Source: Microbacterium luteolum (GTDB lineage: Bacteria; Actinomycetota; Actinomycetes; Actinomycetales; Microbacteriaceae). Taken from it: 64,000 nt of DNA. Positions 42,825-50,832 of the stretch are shown in pieces (within the stretch, counting starts at the first letter, position 1; every line of letters starts with the position of its first letter). Made by a program: the position numbers and the translations under genes. Below the pieces are notes generated by a model. The model made no database searches. It worked only from the letters and a program-made list of their open reading frames with translations, and was not told the DNA's origin. The stretch spans positions 2,826,950 through 2,890,949 of the forward strand of contig NZ_BAAAUN010000001.1 in NCBI RefSeq assembly GCF_039533965.1, written 5' to 3'.

Positions 42825-43991
42825 ATGTCTCTCGCCTCCGCCTTCGACGCCATCGAGGTCGAGCATCTTCGTCGCATCGGCGGGCTGAAGTGGTCGATGT
42901 TCCCCGACGCGGTGGGCGCCTTCGTCGCCGAGATGGACTTCGGGGTCGCACCCGGCATCTCCCGTGCACTGCACACGGCCGTCGACCAGGGCATCTTCGG
43001 ATACCTTCCGACCGCCCTCTCCGACGAGATGTCGGAGGCCACGTCGGATTGGCTGCGTGACATGTACGGCTGGGCTGTGCCGGCATCCGACGTCCACCCG
43101 ATCGCCGACGTGATCCAGGGCCTCGAGCTCGCGATGGAGCACTTCTCGCGCCCCGGCTCTCCGATCATCGTTCCGACGCCCGCCTACATGCCGTTCCTCT
43201 CGGTGCCGCCCGCGGCAGGGCGCGAGGTCATCCAGGTGCCGATGACGGTGACCGATGGGCGCTACACGCTCGATCTCGACGGCATCGACGCGGCGTTCCG
43301 TGCCGGGGCCGGCCTGCTGATCCTCTGCAACCCGTACAACCCGGTCGGTCGCGTCTTCACGCGCGAGGAGCTGCTCGCCGTCAGCGAGGTCGTCGAGCGT
43401 CACGGCGGGCGGGTGTTCTCCGACGAGATCCATGCGCCGCTCGTCTACGCCCCGGCGTCTCACATCCCCTACGCCTCGATCTCGGATGCCGCCGCCGCTC
43501 ACACCGTCACCGCGACGTCTGCCTCCAAGGCCTGGAACCTCCCGGGCCTGAAGACGGCGCAGATCATCCTGAGCAACGACGCCGACCGCGCAGTCTGGGA
43601 GCCGATCGGGATGATGGCCTCGCACGGCGCGAGCAACCTCGGCGTCATCGCGAACACCGCCGCCTACCGCGACGACCGCGCCTGGCTCGCCGACGTCAAG
43701 GGCTACCTCGACGGCAATCGCCGGTTCCTCGGCGAGGCGCTGGCCGCGCGCATCCCGGAGATCTCCTACCGCGCACCCGAGGGGACGTACATCGGCTGGC
43801 TCGACGCGAGAGCGCTCGACCTCGGCGCGCAGCCGGCCGAGTTCTTCCGCGAGAAGGCCGGCGTCGCCCTCACCGACGGATCCGCCACCGGCACGGCCGG
43901 CATCGGATTCATGCGCTTCGTCTTCGCGACGCCCCGCCCGATCATCGAGCAGGCCGTCGATCGGATGGCCCTCGCGCTCGCCGCGCGCTGA
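42825..43991 (+). CDS. MalY/PatB-type PLP-dependent C-S lyase (cystathionine beta-lyase-like aminotransferase)
   Basis: 388 residues of fold type I. LLILCNPYNPVGRVFT is the MalY/PatB signature, VFSDEIHAPLVY holds the Asp that bonds the pyridine nitrogen, and ATSASKAWNLPGLK holds the Lys that binds PLP. It is expected to split cystathionine or other Cys conjugates. ACAGGAG precedes the ATG. It is followed 44 bases later by an aldo-keto reductase in the same direction. Confidence 0.92.
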   Translation: MSLASAFDAIEVEHLRRIGGLKWSMFPDAVGAFVAEMDFGVAPGISRALHTAVDQGIFGYLPTALSDEMSEATSDWLRDMYGWAVPASDVHPIADVIQGLELAMEHFSRPGSPIIVPTPAYMPFLSVPPAAGREVIQVPMTVTDGRYTLDLDGIDAAFRAGAGLLILCNPYNPVGRVFTREELLAVSEVVERHGGRVFSDEIHAPLVYAPASHIPYASISDAAAAHTVTATSASKAWNLPGLKTAQIILSNDADRAVWEPIGMMASHGASNLGVIANTAAYRDDRAWLADVKGYLDGNRRFLGEALAARIPEISYRAPEGTYIGWLDARALDLGAQPAEFFREKAGVALTDGSATGTAGIGFMRFVFATPRPIIEQAVDRMALALAAR

Positions 43992-44035
43992 GGCTGGAAT
44001 AGTGGACTCGAATCCTTCCCCCAGAAAGCAGGACG

Positions 44036-45037
44036 ATGACGTACACCGCTGAGCCGACCAGGTACGACTCGATCACGACGGCCCGATCCGGGCGGAGCGG
44101 ACTGATCCTGCCGCGCGTCTCGTTGGGCCTGTGGAACAACTTCGGCGAGGACCGCACGTTCGAGACGCAGCGCGCGATCCTGCGCCGCGCCTTCGATCTG
44201 GGCGTCTTCCACTTCGACCTGGCCAACAACTACGGTCCGCCGGCCGGCAGCGCCGAGCAGAACTACGGTCGCATCCACCAGCTCGACTTCCAGCCCTACC
44301 GCGATGAGCTCATCATCTCGACGAAGGCGGGCTACCAGATGTGGGACGGGCCGTTCGGCGAATGGGGCTCGCGCAAGACCATGGTCGCGTCGCTCGATCA
44401 GTCCCTGCAGCGCCTCGGTCTCGAGTACGTCGACATCTACTACTCCCACCGGCCCGACCCCGAGACGCCCATCGAGGAGACCATGGGTGCGCTCGCCACC
44501 GCCGTCCGGCAGGGGAAGGCGTTGTACGCCGGCATCTCGAACTACTACACGCCGGAGGAGACGCGGGCTGCTGCGGCGGCACTCCGCGTCGAGGGTGTTC
44601 CCCTGACGATCCACCAGCCGCGGTACAACATGTTCGACCGCCGCATCGAGGAGCTGGGTCTGCTCGACACCCTGACCGAGCTCGGCACGGGCGCGATCGC
44701 CTTCTCCCCGCTGGATCAGGGACTGCTCACGGATCGCTACCTGAAGGGCATCCCGAGCGACTCCCGTGCGGCGACCGGACGATGGATGACCGAGTCGAAC
44801 ATCTCGGAGGCGTACCTCGATCGGGCGAAGGCCTTGAATGAGATCGCCTCGTCGCGCGGCCAGACCCTCGCTCAGCTGGCGATCCAGTGGGTGCTGCGCG
44901 ACCCGGCGGTCACCAGCGCGCTGATCGGTGCGTCGAGCGTCCGCCAGCTGGAGGACTCCCTGCGCGCTCTCGACGGTGCTCCGCTGTCGGACGAGGAGAT
45001 CGCCCGCCTCGAGCCGCTGGCCGCGAAGCCGGCGTGA
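44036..45037 (+). CDS. Aldo/keto reductase (YghZ / AKR14-like)
   Basis: 333 residues. The catalytic tetrad is in place: Asp and Tyr in FDLANNYGPPAG, Lys in IISTKAGYQMWDGP, His in IYYSHRPDPETP. The GPYG-like loop and MWDGPFGEWGSRK follow the YghZ/L-glyceraldehyde-3-phosphate reductase branch that detoxifies methylglyoxal. GCAGGA precedes the ATG. NADPH-dependent reduction of small aldehydes is the likely role. It abuts the convergent esterase stop to stop. Confidence 0.92.
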   Translation: MTYTAEPTRYDSITTARSGRSGLILPRVSLGLWNNFGEDRTFETQRAILRRAFDLGVFHFDLANNYGPPAGSAEQNYGRIHQLDFQPYRDELIISTKAGYQMWDGPFGEWGSRKTMVASLDQSLQRLGLEYVDIYYSHRPDPETPIEETMGALATAVRQGKALYAGISNYYTPEETRAAAAALRVEGVPLTIHQPRYNMFDRRIEELGLLDTLTELGTGAIAFSPLDQGLLTDRYLKGIPSDSRAATGRWMTESNISEAYLDRAKALNEIASSRGQTLAQLAIQWVLRDPAVTSALIGASSVRQLEDSLRALDGAPLSDEEIARLEPLAAKPA

Positions 45038-45721
45038 TCACAGCGCCGGATCGAGCTGCGTCAGCGCAGCATCCATCTGCTCTGCCATGTGCTGGTAGCC
45101 CACGTTGGAGGGATGCTGGCCGTCGGACGCCATCCAGCTGTCCTCCGAGCCGGCGTAATGACCGTCGAGCCAGCGACTCGCGCCCGGTATCCAGTCCGCG
45201 TCGATCTCGGCGGCGGCGGCCCGGACCCAGGCGATGATGGTCTCCACGGATTCCGGTCGTCTTTCGGTGTACCAGAAGGGCTCGACGACGATGATCCGTG
45301 CCGAGGGCAGTGCGTCGCGGATCCGGGTGAGGTCGGTGGTGATCGTCTTGCGGATGAGGTCGGCGCGCTGGGCATAGCTGAAGTTGTCGTTCAGGCCCAT
45401 CGTGACGAAGACGATGTCGGGCTCGGACTCGATGATCTGCTCGGGAAGGTCGTCTTCGTCGAAGTCCGAGCGGTGGTTGACGAAGCCGAGTCCGTTCACG
45501 CTCGGGTTGAACTCGCGCCACCCGCGGCCCTCGCTGATGATCGTCGACCAGCGCAAAGACGGGTCGCTGGCGCCGGTCCCGAGCGTGTACGAATCTCCGT
45601 AGAACGAGACGAGCGGCCCGCTCCCGGGCGTCGGCGACACATCCGGCGCGGGCGTCGCGCTGCAGGCGGTGAGCCCCAGGGCGACGGCGACGACGGAAGC
45701 GAACGATCGGAGGAGGCGCAT
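45038..45721 (-). CDS. SGNH/GDSL hydrolase lipoprotein
   Basis: 227 residues. A signal sequence ends in lipobox LTAC, so it is anchored outside the membrane. Block I FYGDSYTLGTG holds the Ser nucleophile, block III VTMGLNDNFSY the Asn, and block V MASDGQHPSNVGY the Asp and His. AGGAGG lies one base before the ATG region. It probably deacylates a lipid or polysaccharide ester at the surface. Confidence 0.9.
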   Translation of the reverse strand: MRLLRSFASVVAVALGLTACSATPAPDVSPTPGSGPLVSFYGDSYTLGTGASDPSLRWSTIISEGRGWREFNPSVNGLGFVNHRSDFDEDDLPEQIIESEPDIVFVTMGLNDNFSYAQRADLIRKTITTDLTRIRDALPSARIIVVEPFWYTERRPESVETIIAWVRAAAAEIDADWIPGASRWLDGHYAGSEDSWMASDGQHPSNVGYQHMAEQMDAALTQLDPAL

Positions 45722-45786
45722 ACCTCCTGTTCGTCGCGGACCGCGGGACGGATGGGGCGCGGCCAGCGCGGAGTTCCGGCCCCGTC

Positions 45787-46206
45787 TCACAGAGACCGGG
45801 TCGACGGCAGAGCTGCGGGGAGCGACCCGCCGAGCGCTTCGACCACCGGACAGGCGGCGTCCGCATCGATGACGGGGCGCTCGGCGATCACCAGTAGCGC
45901 GGCCCGGGTGCGCTGGAGGTCGGCGATGCGTCGATCGATGTCATCGACCTTCGACAGCGCCTGCTCGGTGACGATCGATGCCGGGACCGCTCCACCGGTG
46001 AGGGCGGCGAACGCGCTGAGCTCCGTGAGGGCGAACCCCAGCTCCTGCCCGCGCCGCAGGAAACGGACGTGGCGCGCGTCGTCTAGGTCGTACTCGCGGT
46101 AGCCGTTCGCCGCGCGCTTCACCGCCGGCAGCAGGCCTGCGCGTTCGTAGAATCGGATGGTCGATACCTTCACGCCCGCTTGCGCTGCGAGCTCGCTGAT
46201 CATCAC
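45787..46206 (-). CDS. MerR family transcriptional regulator
   Basis: 139 residues. ISELAAQAGVKVSTIRFYERAGLL and NGYREYDLDDARHVRFL form a standard MerR DNA-binding half. No Cys cluster for metals is present; a single Cys near 123 exists. TAGAGT ends six bases before GTG 46206 (ATG 46203 is the other choice), so it is probably leaderless. It likely acts at the MerR-type promoter of the membrane-protein gene next to it. Confidence 0.88.
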   Translation of the reverse strand: MMISELAAQAGVKVSTIRFYERAGLLPAVKRAANGYREYDLDDARHVRFLRRGQELGFALTELSAFAALTGGAVPASIVTEQALSKVDDIDRRIADLQRTRAALLVIAERPVIDADAACPVVEALGGSLPAALPSTRSL

Positions 46207-46215
46207 GAGCACACT

Positions 46216-46638
46216 CTAAACGGATGCCGTCGCCCGGCGCCGATGCGCGAGGACGGCGCCGCCCTGGACGACAGCCCAAGCGAGTTCGAGGGCGAGCAGG
46301 ACTCCGGTCAAGGCGGTGGCCCCGTTCAGGAGGGCGGTCGCCATCCCCACCGAGAACAGCAGGCGCGCGGTGGTGTCGGCGACGCCGGCGGCGATCGTGG
46401 GCCGGAGGATCCGGAACACGGCCCAGACCACCACGATCGAACCCATGAGGTTCGCGAACATGACGGTGAAGACGTCATCCGGCGAGGGCGTGATGCCCGT
46501 GAGTCCGAGCGCTTCATGAGCCTGCGCCAGACCACCGAAGACGAGGACCGCCGTCCATGGCAGGGCGAAACCGGCGGTGATCACCAGGTCGTAGAGGGCG
46601 GAGATGCGGATCACGCGGAGCGTCGTCGATTCGGTCAT
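46216..46638 (-). CDS. Four-helix integral membrane protein, MerR-linked
   Basis: 140 residues with four membrane segments (residues about 15-40, 55-78, 82-100, 108-130). I do not recognise a named family; it resembles small DUF-type membrane proteins of actinobacteria. Its promoter has TTGACA and a palindrome in the spacer, typical of MerR control, and a merR gene follows 9 bases downstream. Confidence 0.75.
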   Translation of the reverse strand: MTESTTLRVIRISALYDLVITAGFALPWTAVLVFGGLAQAHEALGLTGITPSPDDVFTVMFANLMGSIVVVWAVFRILRPTIAAGVADTTARLLFSVGMATALLNGATALTGVLLALELAWAVVQGGAVLAHRRRATASV

Positions 46639-46654
46639 GCCCTCATCGTCGAGC

Positions 46655-46676
46655 CTGCACCTCGGTGCAGTGTCAA
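46655..46676 (-). promoter_or_regulatory. MerR-type promoter with spacer palindrome
   Basis: On the minus strand TTGACA (46676-46671) is followed at once by CTGCACC-GA-GGTGCAG (46670-46655), a perfect 7-bp inverted repeat. A spacer of 19-20 bases would place a weak -10 at CGACGA or GACGAT. Long spacers with a central palindrome are usual for MerR activators. Confidence 0.65.
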
Positions 46677-46850
46677 GTCGTGGGTCGATCCAGCGCAGCA
46701 TCCGAGGAAACGGCACGGGGGTCGAAAGGTTCAGAACATTTCGTGACGAATCGACAGGTGTGTCCGTCTTACCTGTGAGCGAGGATCTCGCTCCCGGTCG
46801 AAGCCCCAGAGGGGCGGGCGACCGGTCTTCAGATCGAGATAGGACCCGTC

Positions 46851-47372
46851 ATGGCAAACCAGGACCAGAACACCCCCGCCGCTCCCGCCGAGAAGGAGCT
46901 GGCCCAGACCGCGACCGCGTCGAAGCCCGCTTCCGCCTCCCGCGTGGACCGGTCCTCGAGCTTCTCGACGTCCCGGATCCCCGCGGACTCGGATGCCGCA
47001 GGCAAGACGGTCATCGCCGACGGCGTGGTCGCCAAGGTCGCCGGCATCGCCGCCCGTGAGGTCCCGGGTGTGTTCGCGCTCGGCGGCGGCGGAGCACGCG
47101 CTTTCGGTGCGATCCGCGACGTGATCAACGCGACCGACCTCGCCCAGGGCGTCAAGGTCGAGGTCGGCGAGACCCAGGCCGCCGCAGACCTGACCATCGT
47201 CGTCGAGTACCCCGCCCCCATCCAGGAGGTCGCGGGCAACGTGCGCGCCGCCGTCGCCGGAGCCATCAGTCGACTGGTCGGCCTCGAGGTCGTCGAGGTC
47301 AACGTCGAGGTCAACGACGTGCACGTGCCCGGAACCGACAACCAGGAGAACGAGGAGTCGCGCGTCTCATGA
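46851..47372 (+). CDS. Asp23/Gls24 family envelope stress protein
   Basis: 173 residues. After a disordered Ala/Pro-rich start (residues 1-50), GKTVIADGVVAKVAGIAAREVPGVFALG (in pieces) and VEVGETQAAADLTIVVEYPAPI fit the Asp23/Gls24 (alkaline shock protein) domain. In firmicutes such proteins line the membrane through AmaP. It is first of a five-gene operon; each stop overlaps or touches the next start. The 212 bases upstream hold the MerR promoter and an ACAGGT/ACCTGT inverted repeat (46754-46776). Confidence 0.9.
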   Translation: MANQDQNTPAAPAEKELAQTATASKPASASRVDRSSSFSTSRIPADSDAAGKTVIADGVVAKVAGIAAREVPGVFALGGGGARAFGAIRDVINATDLAQGVKVEVGETQAAADLTIVVEYPAPIQEVAGNVRAAVAGAISRLVGLEVVEVNVEVNDVHVPGTDNQENEESRVS

Positions 47373-47557
47373 GTCCCACCGTCACCGGCGCCCTGATCGG
47401 CGCCCTCCTCGCTCTCGCGGCGCTGCTGTTCGGGTTCTGGGGATTCCTCCTCATGGCCCTGTTCGCCGGCATCGGCGCGATCGTCGGCCGGATCGCCTCC
47501 GGCAAGATCGACGTTCGCGGGCTCGCCGACGCCTTCACAGGGCGGCGCACCTCCTGA
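47369..47557 (+). CDS. DUF2273 small membrane protein
   Basis: 62 residues with one or two membrane segments (GALIGALLALAALLFGFWGF and LLMALFAGIGAIVGRIASG), a known companion of Asp23/Gls24 genes. Four-base overlap with the upstream gene and one-base overlap with the downstream gene show coupling. It may anchor the Gls24 proteins to the membrane. Confidence 0.88.
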   Translation: MSPTVTGALIGALLALAALLFGFWGFLLMALFAGIGAIVGRIASGKIDVRGLADAFTGRRTS

Positions 47558-47952
47558 TGCGCGTCGACCAGCACATCGCCCCCGGTGGCGGCCCCGCGGG
47601 GGTCGCCACCGGAGGGGACACCGTCCCGGGCCGCATCGACGTGAGAGAGCGCGTGTACCGCACGGTCACCGAGCAGGCGTCCGCAACCCTGATCGGCGTG
47701 CCCCGCGGTGACGTGAAGGTCGATGTCGCCGAACACCCCGGAGGCATCGCCGTCCGCATCGCGACGCCGCTTCCCGTGCCCGATCTCGACGACACCGCCG
47801 CGATCTCCCAGAGTCCGCCGGTCCTCGACCGGGCACGTCAGCTGCAGGAGCAGCTGCAGCAGCGGCTCTCCGGCATCCTCGGCCGTCAGGTCACCCGCAT
47901 CAACCTCACCATCACCGGTGCCGCCATCCCCGAAAGGAGACGAGTGCGATGA
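47557..47952 (+). CDS. Second Asp23/Gls24-like protein
   Basis: 131 residues. GRIDVRERVYRTVTEQASATLIGV and VKVDVAEHPGGIAVRIATPLPVP in pieces resemble a shortened Asp23 fold, ending with INLTITGAAIPERRRVR. The ATG overlaps the previous stop. It probably assembles with the first Asp23 protein. Confidence 0.8.
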   Translation: MRVDQHIAPGGGPAGVATGGDTVPGRIDVRERVYRTVTEQASATLIGVPRGDVKVDVAEHPGGIAVRIATPLPVPDLDDTAAISQSPPVLDRARQLQEQLQQRLSGILGRQVTRINLTITGAAIPERRRVR

Positions 47953-48533
47953 GCACCCCGGTCCTGCGCCGCGTCGTCCGACGCGAGACGCACTCGCCGC
48001 GCACCGTCGCGACCTTCGTCGCCGTCATCCTGCTGATCCTGGCGCTCGTCTACATCGGGCTGGAGATCGTGCTGAGTCTCGCCGCCCAGCCCGCGCTCCT
48101 CCTGGGGCCCGCCGCCGCAGGAGGATGGCTGATCGGCCTTCCGACCGCTCAGCCGGCCGGCCTCGTGATCGCCGGGAGCGCGGTCCTCGTTCTCCTCGGC
48201 GTGATCTTCGTGTGGCTCGCCGTCACCCCGGGGCGCCTGTCGAAGCACACCCTCGACGCGGGCGACCGTGCGGTCGTCGTCGACAACGGCGTGATCGCCA
48301 GCGCCCTGGCGCAGCACCTGTCGGAGGAGACGGGACTCGCACGCGAGAACATCACCGTCGGGGTCGCCCACCGCAGCGTCGACGTCACCGTGCGCCCCGG
48401 CGCCGGCATCCCGCTCGACAAGAGCATGGTGCAGTCGGCGGCCGAGCTCGAGCTGGAGACGTACCGACTGACCCGGAGCGTCCGAACACGGGTACGGATC
48501 GACCGCCCTGACACCAAGGAGGACGAGCTGTGA
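47949..48533 (+). CDS. DUF6286-type membrane protein of the Gls24 operon
   Basis: 194 residues. Two membrane segments (about 22-45 and 70-95) are followed by a cytosolic beta-alpha domain with VVVDNGVIASALAQHLSEETGL and VDVTVRPGAGIPLDK. This is the DUF6286 pattern seen in actinobacterial Asp23/Gls24 clusters. It has four-base overlaps on both sides. Confidence 0.8.
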   Translation: MSTPVLRRVVRRETHSPRTVATFVAVILLILALVYIGLEIVLSLAAQPALLLGPAAAGGWLIGLPTAQPAGLVIAGSAVLVLLGVIFVWLAVTPGRLSKHTLDAGDRAVVVDNGVIASALAQHLSEETGLARENITVGVAHRSVDVTVRPGAGIPLDKSMVQSAAELELETYRLTRSVRTRVRIDRPDTKEDEL

Positions 48534-49144
48534 ACACCACGAATCGCGCTCTCAACCGCACGCTGCTCCTGATCATCGGGCTGCTGTTCCTCGGGCTCGG
48601 GGCGGTCGGCATCGCCATCATGAGCTGGCCCACTGCGACCGACATCTGGACGTCGGCGGGAGAGGACACGCGCTCCTGGCTCGACCAGGCGATCGCGGCG
48701 TCCGCCATCGCGGGCGGCAACCTCTCATGGGTCGCCGTCGGCGTCGTCGCCGCGATCCTCGTCGTCGTCGTGCTGCTGATCCTGGCGCTGACCAGCATCG
48801 CGGGTCGCCGCTCGAAGACCGTCTTCCGTTCGTCGGGTGCGCAGAATCCCCTCGGTCGGGTCACGGTCACCGAGTCCTTCGTGTCGGATGCCGTGAAGAA
48901 CTCGCTGGCGACACGGGACGAGATCCTCTCGACGCAGGTCACGGCCAACGACATCCGTCAGCGTCCGGTGCTGCACGTGGCCGTGACGCCGCGGCAGAAC
49001 ACCGACCCCCGCGAGGTCGTCGATCACCTCGACCGCCTGCTCACCAACCTCGCCGCCCTGACCGGACGCGAGACGGAGACCTACTTGTCGATCCACACCG
49101 GACTGCGTGCGCGCCTCGCGCACGATCAGCGTCGACTCTCCTGA
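48530..49144 (+). CDS. AmaP-like membrane anchor protein
   Basis: 204 residues. Two membrane segments (LLLIIGLLFLGLGAVGIAIM and VAVGVVAAILVVVVLLILAL) flank a short outside loop, followed by a cytosolic domain. The layout matches AmaP, which anchors Asp23 in Staphylococcus; identity is inferred from topology and operon position rather than a strong motif. Confidence 0.7.
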   Translation: MNTTNRALNRTLLLIIGLLFLGLGAVGIAIMSWPTATDIWTSAGEDTRSWLDQAIAASAIAGGNLSWVAVGVVAAILVVVVLLILALTSIAGRRSKTVFRSSGAQNPLGRVTVTESFVSDAVKNSLATRDEILSTQVTANDIRQRPVLHVAVTPRQNTDPREVVDHLDRLLTNLAALTGRETETYLSIHTGLRARLAHDQRRLS

Positions 49145-49255
49145 CAGAGAGGTTCGCGCCCACCCAGAGACTTATCGTCGGTCGCTGCGCGGCACGTCGA
49201 TAAGGCGTCGGGGGATCATCCCGACGTCATGATCACCACAGGAAAGGAGCTCCCC

Positions 49256-49429
49256 ATGGGACTCGATGACAAGATCAAGAACGCCGCTCAGGACATCGCC
49301 GGCAAGGCGAAGGAAGCGATCGGCAACGTGACCGACAACGACAAGCTCGTCGCCGAGGGCAAGGCCGACCAGGCCAAGTCCGACGTGAAGCAGGCCGGCG
49401 AGAACATCAAGGACGCCTTCAAGAAGTAA
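49256..49429 (+). CDS. CsbD family stress protein
   Basis: 57 residues. GLDDKIKNAAQDIAGKAKEAIG and the repeated Lys/Ala/Gln helix KADQAKSDVKQAGENIKDAF are typical of CsbD, a small hydrophilic stress protein under general stress sigma factors in other bacteria. AGGAAAGGAG precedes the ATG. It sits 111 bases after the Gls24 operon, and may share its stress control. Confidence 0.92.
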   Translation: MGLDDKIKNAAQDIAGKAKEAIGNVTDNDKLVAEGKADQAKSDVKQAGENIKDAFKK

Positions 49430-49449
49430 TCAGGGCGACCCGGGATGCG

Positions 49450-49477
49450 GGGTGGGCGGGGGAGACCCTGCCCACCC
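49450..49477 (+). terminator. Terminator after csbD-like gene
   Basis: GGGTGGGC and GCCCACCC form an 8-bp stem with a 12-base loop, followed by TGTCTTCG. It lies between convergent genes. Confidence 0.65.
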
Positions 49478-49485
49478 TGTCTTCG

Positions 49486-50586
49486 TCAAACAGTGTCTGC
49501 GAACAGCTCCATGATCGCCTCGCCCATCTCGACCTGGGTGAGCACGATCTGGAAGGTGCCGTCCGGGTCGATGTGGAAATCGGTGCCCTGGCCGCCGGAC
49601 CAGCCGTAGCGTCCGGCGTGCTCGCCCTCTGTCACGACGGCGACGCCGAAGCCCCAGCCGGTGCCGTTCCAGAACCCGGGGAAGAAGCTGTCCTCCGCCT
49701 TCGCCGCGGCCGGCACCTGATCCGTGCGCATCAGGTCGAGAAGCTCCGCATCGATGACGATCCTCCCGTCGTGGATGCCGCCGGCTGCCAGCATCCGTGC
49801 GAACGCGGCGTAGTCGGATGCCGTCGACACGAGCTCCGAATGGCTGAGGTCGAACGGGGCCGGGGCGACGGAGAACCCGCCTGCGGCGGGTTCGATCTCC
49901 ACCAAGGTGCCGGACTCGTCGTGGCGATACGCGGCGGGCAGCCGATGCGCCTGCGCGATGGGCACGGTGTACCCGGTGTCGACCATGCCGAGCGGCTCGA
50001 ACAGGTCGGTCCGCAGGTGATCCTCGAGCGATCCCTCGACCACGCGGGAGAGCAGGATGCCGAGGATCCCGAAGGAGTGGTGGTAGCGCCATCCGGTCCC
50101 GGGCTGGAAGGCGAGCGGCAGGTCGGCGAGGGCATCCAACCATTCCTGCGCACCGAGGGCGACGGGTTCCTGTCTGGCCTGGGTCCGGTTGGCGATCATC
50201 GCATCCTGCAACGGGCACGGCGCTGGCATCATGCCGTACCCCGACATGTTCGTCAGCAGATCCCGCACTGTGATCGGCGACTCGGCGGGCTCGACGTCAT
50301 CGAGTGAGGACGTCGGAGTGCGCAGCACCTGACGATCCGCAAGCTCCGGCAGCCACCGTGCGACCGGATCATCGAGACCGAGCCGTCCGTCCTGCACGAG
50401 CCGCAACGCCGCCACCGTCACGATCGGCTTGGTCATCGACTGGATCCGCACGATCGCATCCGCCGGCAGATCGCCCGCCGTGACGACCTCGTCCGGTCCG
50501 TCGGGCCGACCGCGAACGGCGATGATCCCCGGCGCCGTCCCGCGCGAGACATGGTCTTCGAGAATCGGAAGCAGAGGATTCGTCAT
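49486..50586 (-). CDS. Serine hydrolase, beta-lactamase/class C family
   Basis: 366 residues, no signal peptide. RIQSMTKPIVTVAALRL contains an intact SxxK (Ser-Met-Thr-Lys), and ITVRDLLTNMSGYGMMP and GWSGGQGTDFHIDP fit the family. The second motif reads YHH rather than YxN. It likely acts as an esterase or amidase in the cytoplasm. In contrast to the lipoprotein at 16.9 kb, its nucleophile is present. The ATG at 50586 was chosen since upstream codons cross the tRNA. Confidence 0.88.
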   Translation of the reverse strand: MTNPLLPILEDHVSRGTAPGIIAVRGRPDGPDEVVTAGDLPADAIVRIQSMTKPIVTVAALRLVQDGRLGLDDPVARWLPELADRQVLRTPTSSLDDVEPAESPITVRDLLTNMSGYGMMPAPCPLQDAMIANRTQARQEPVALGAQEWLDALADLPLAFQPGTGWRYHHSFGILGILLSRVVEGSLEDHLRTDLFEPLGMVDTGYTVPIAQAHRLPAAYRHDESGTLVEIEPAAGGFSVAPAPFDLSHSELVSTASDYAAFARMLAAGGIHDGRIVIDAELLDLMRTDQVPAAAKAEDSFFPGFWNGTGWGFGVAVVTEGEHAGRYGWSGGQGTDFHIDPDGTFQIVLTQVEMGEAIMELFADTV

Positions 50587-50652
50587 GCCCACCATTGAAC
50601 ACGCTGCGCGTCGCGAGCGAATGTCCGGAACAGCTCTGGACGTTACATGTGG

Positions 50653-50723
50653 AGGGACTGACGGGAATCGAACCCGCGCTATCTGCTTGGGAAGCAGAAG
50701 TTCTGCCATTGAACTACAGTCCC
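50653..50723 (-). tRNA. glyT: tRNA-Gly (anticodon CCC)
   Basis: The minus strand folds to a cloverleaf: acceptor GGGACTG/CAGTCCC, D arm with TAGTTCAATGGCAGA, anticodon stem TCTGC/GCAGA with loop TTCCCAA (anticodon CCC), and T arm with GGGTTCGAATCCC. A discriminator T is followed by an encoded CCA (50652-50650). It reads GGG codons. Confidence 0.96.
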
Positions 50724-50781
50724 GAACCCGCTCGCGGAGCGGGTGAACGCAAGCCTACCCGTCCGCCGCCCGATGGCAAAA

Positions 50782-50823
50782 GCACGGGGCCACCGCGGAT
50801 GCTGCTCCGCGGTGGCCCCGTGC
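50782..50823 (-). terminator. Strong terminator of the large glycoside hydrolase gene
   Basis: A perfect 18-bp GC-rich stem (50782-50799 with 50806-50823) and a 6-base loop is followed on the minus strand by TTTTGCC. It lies nine bases after the stop codon. Confidence 0.92.
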
Positions 50824-50832
50824 GTCAGTCGC

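Noticed and set aside
50653..50723. tRNA-Gly as an integration site for a genomic island
   Set aside because: No integrase follows and no direct repeat of the tRNA 3' end was seen downstream in the window.
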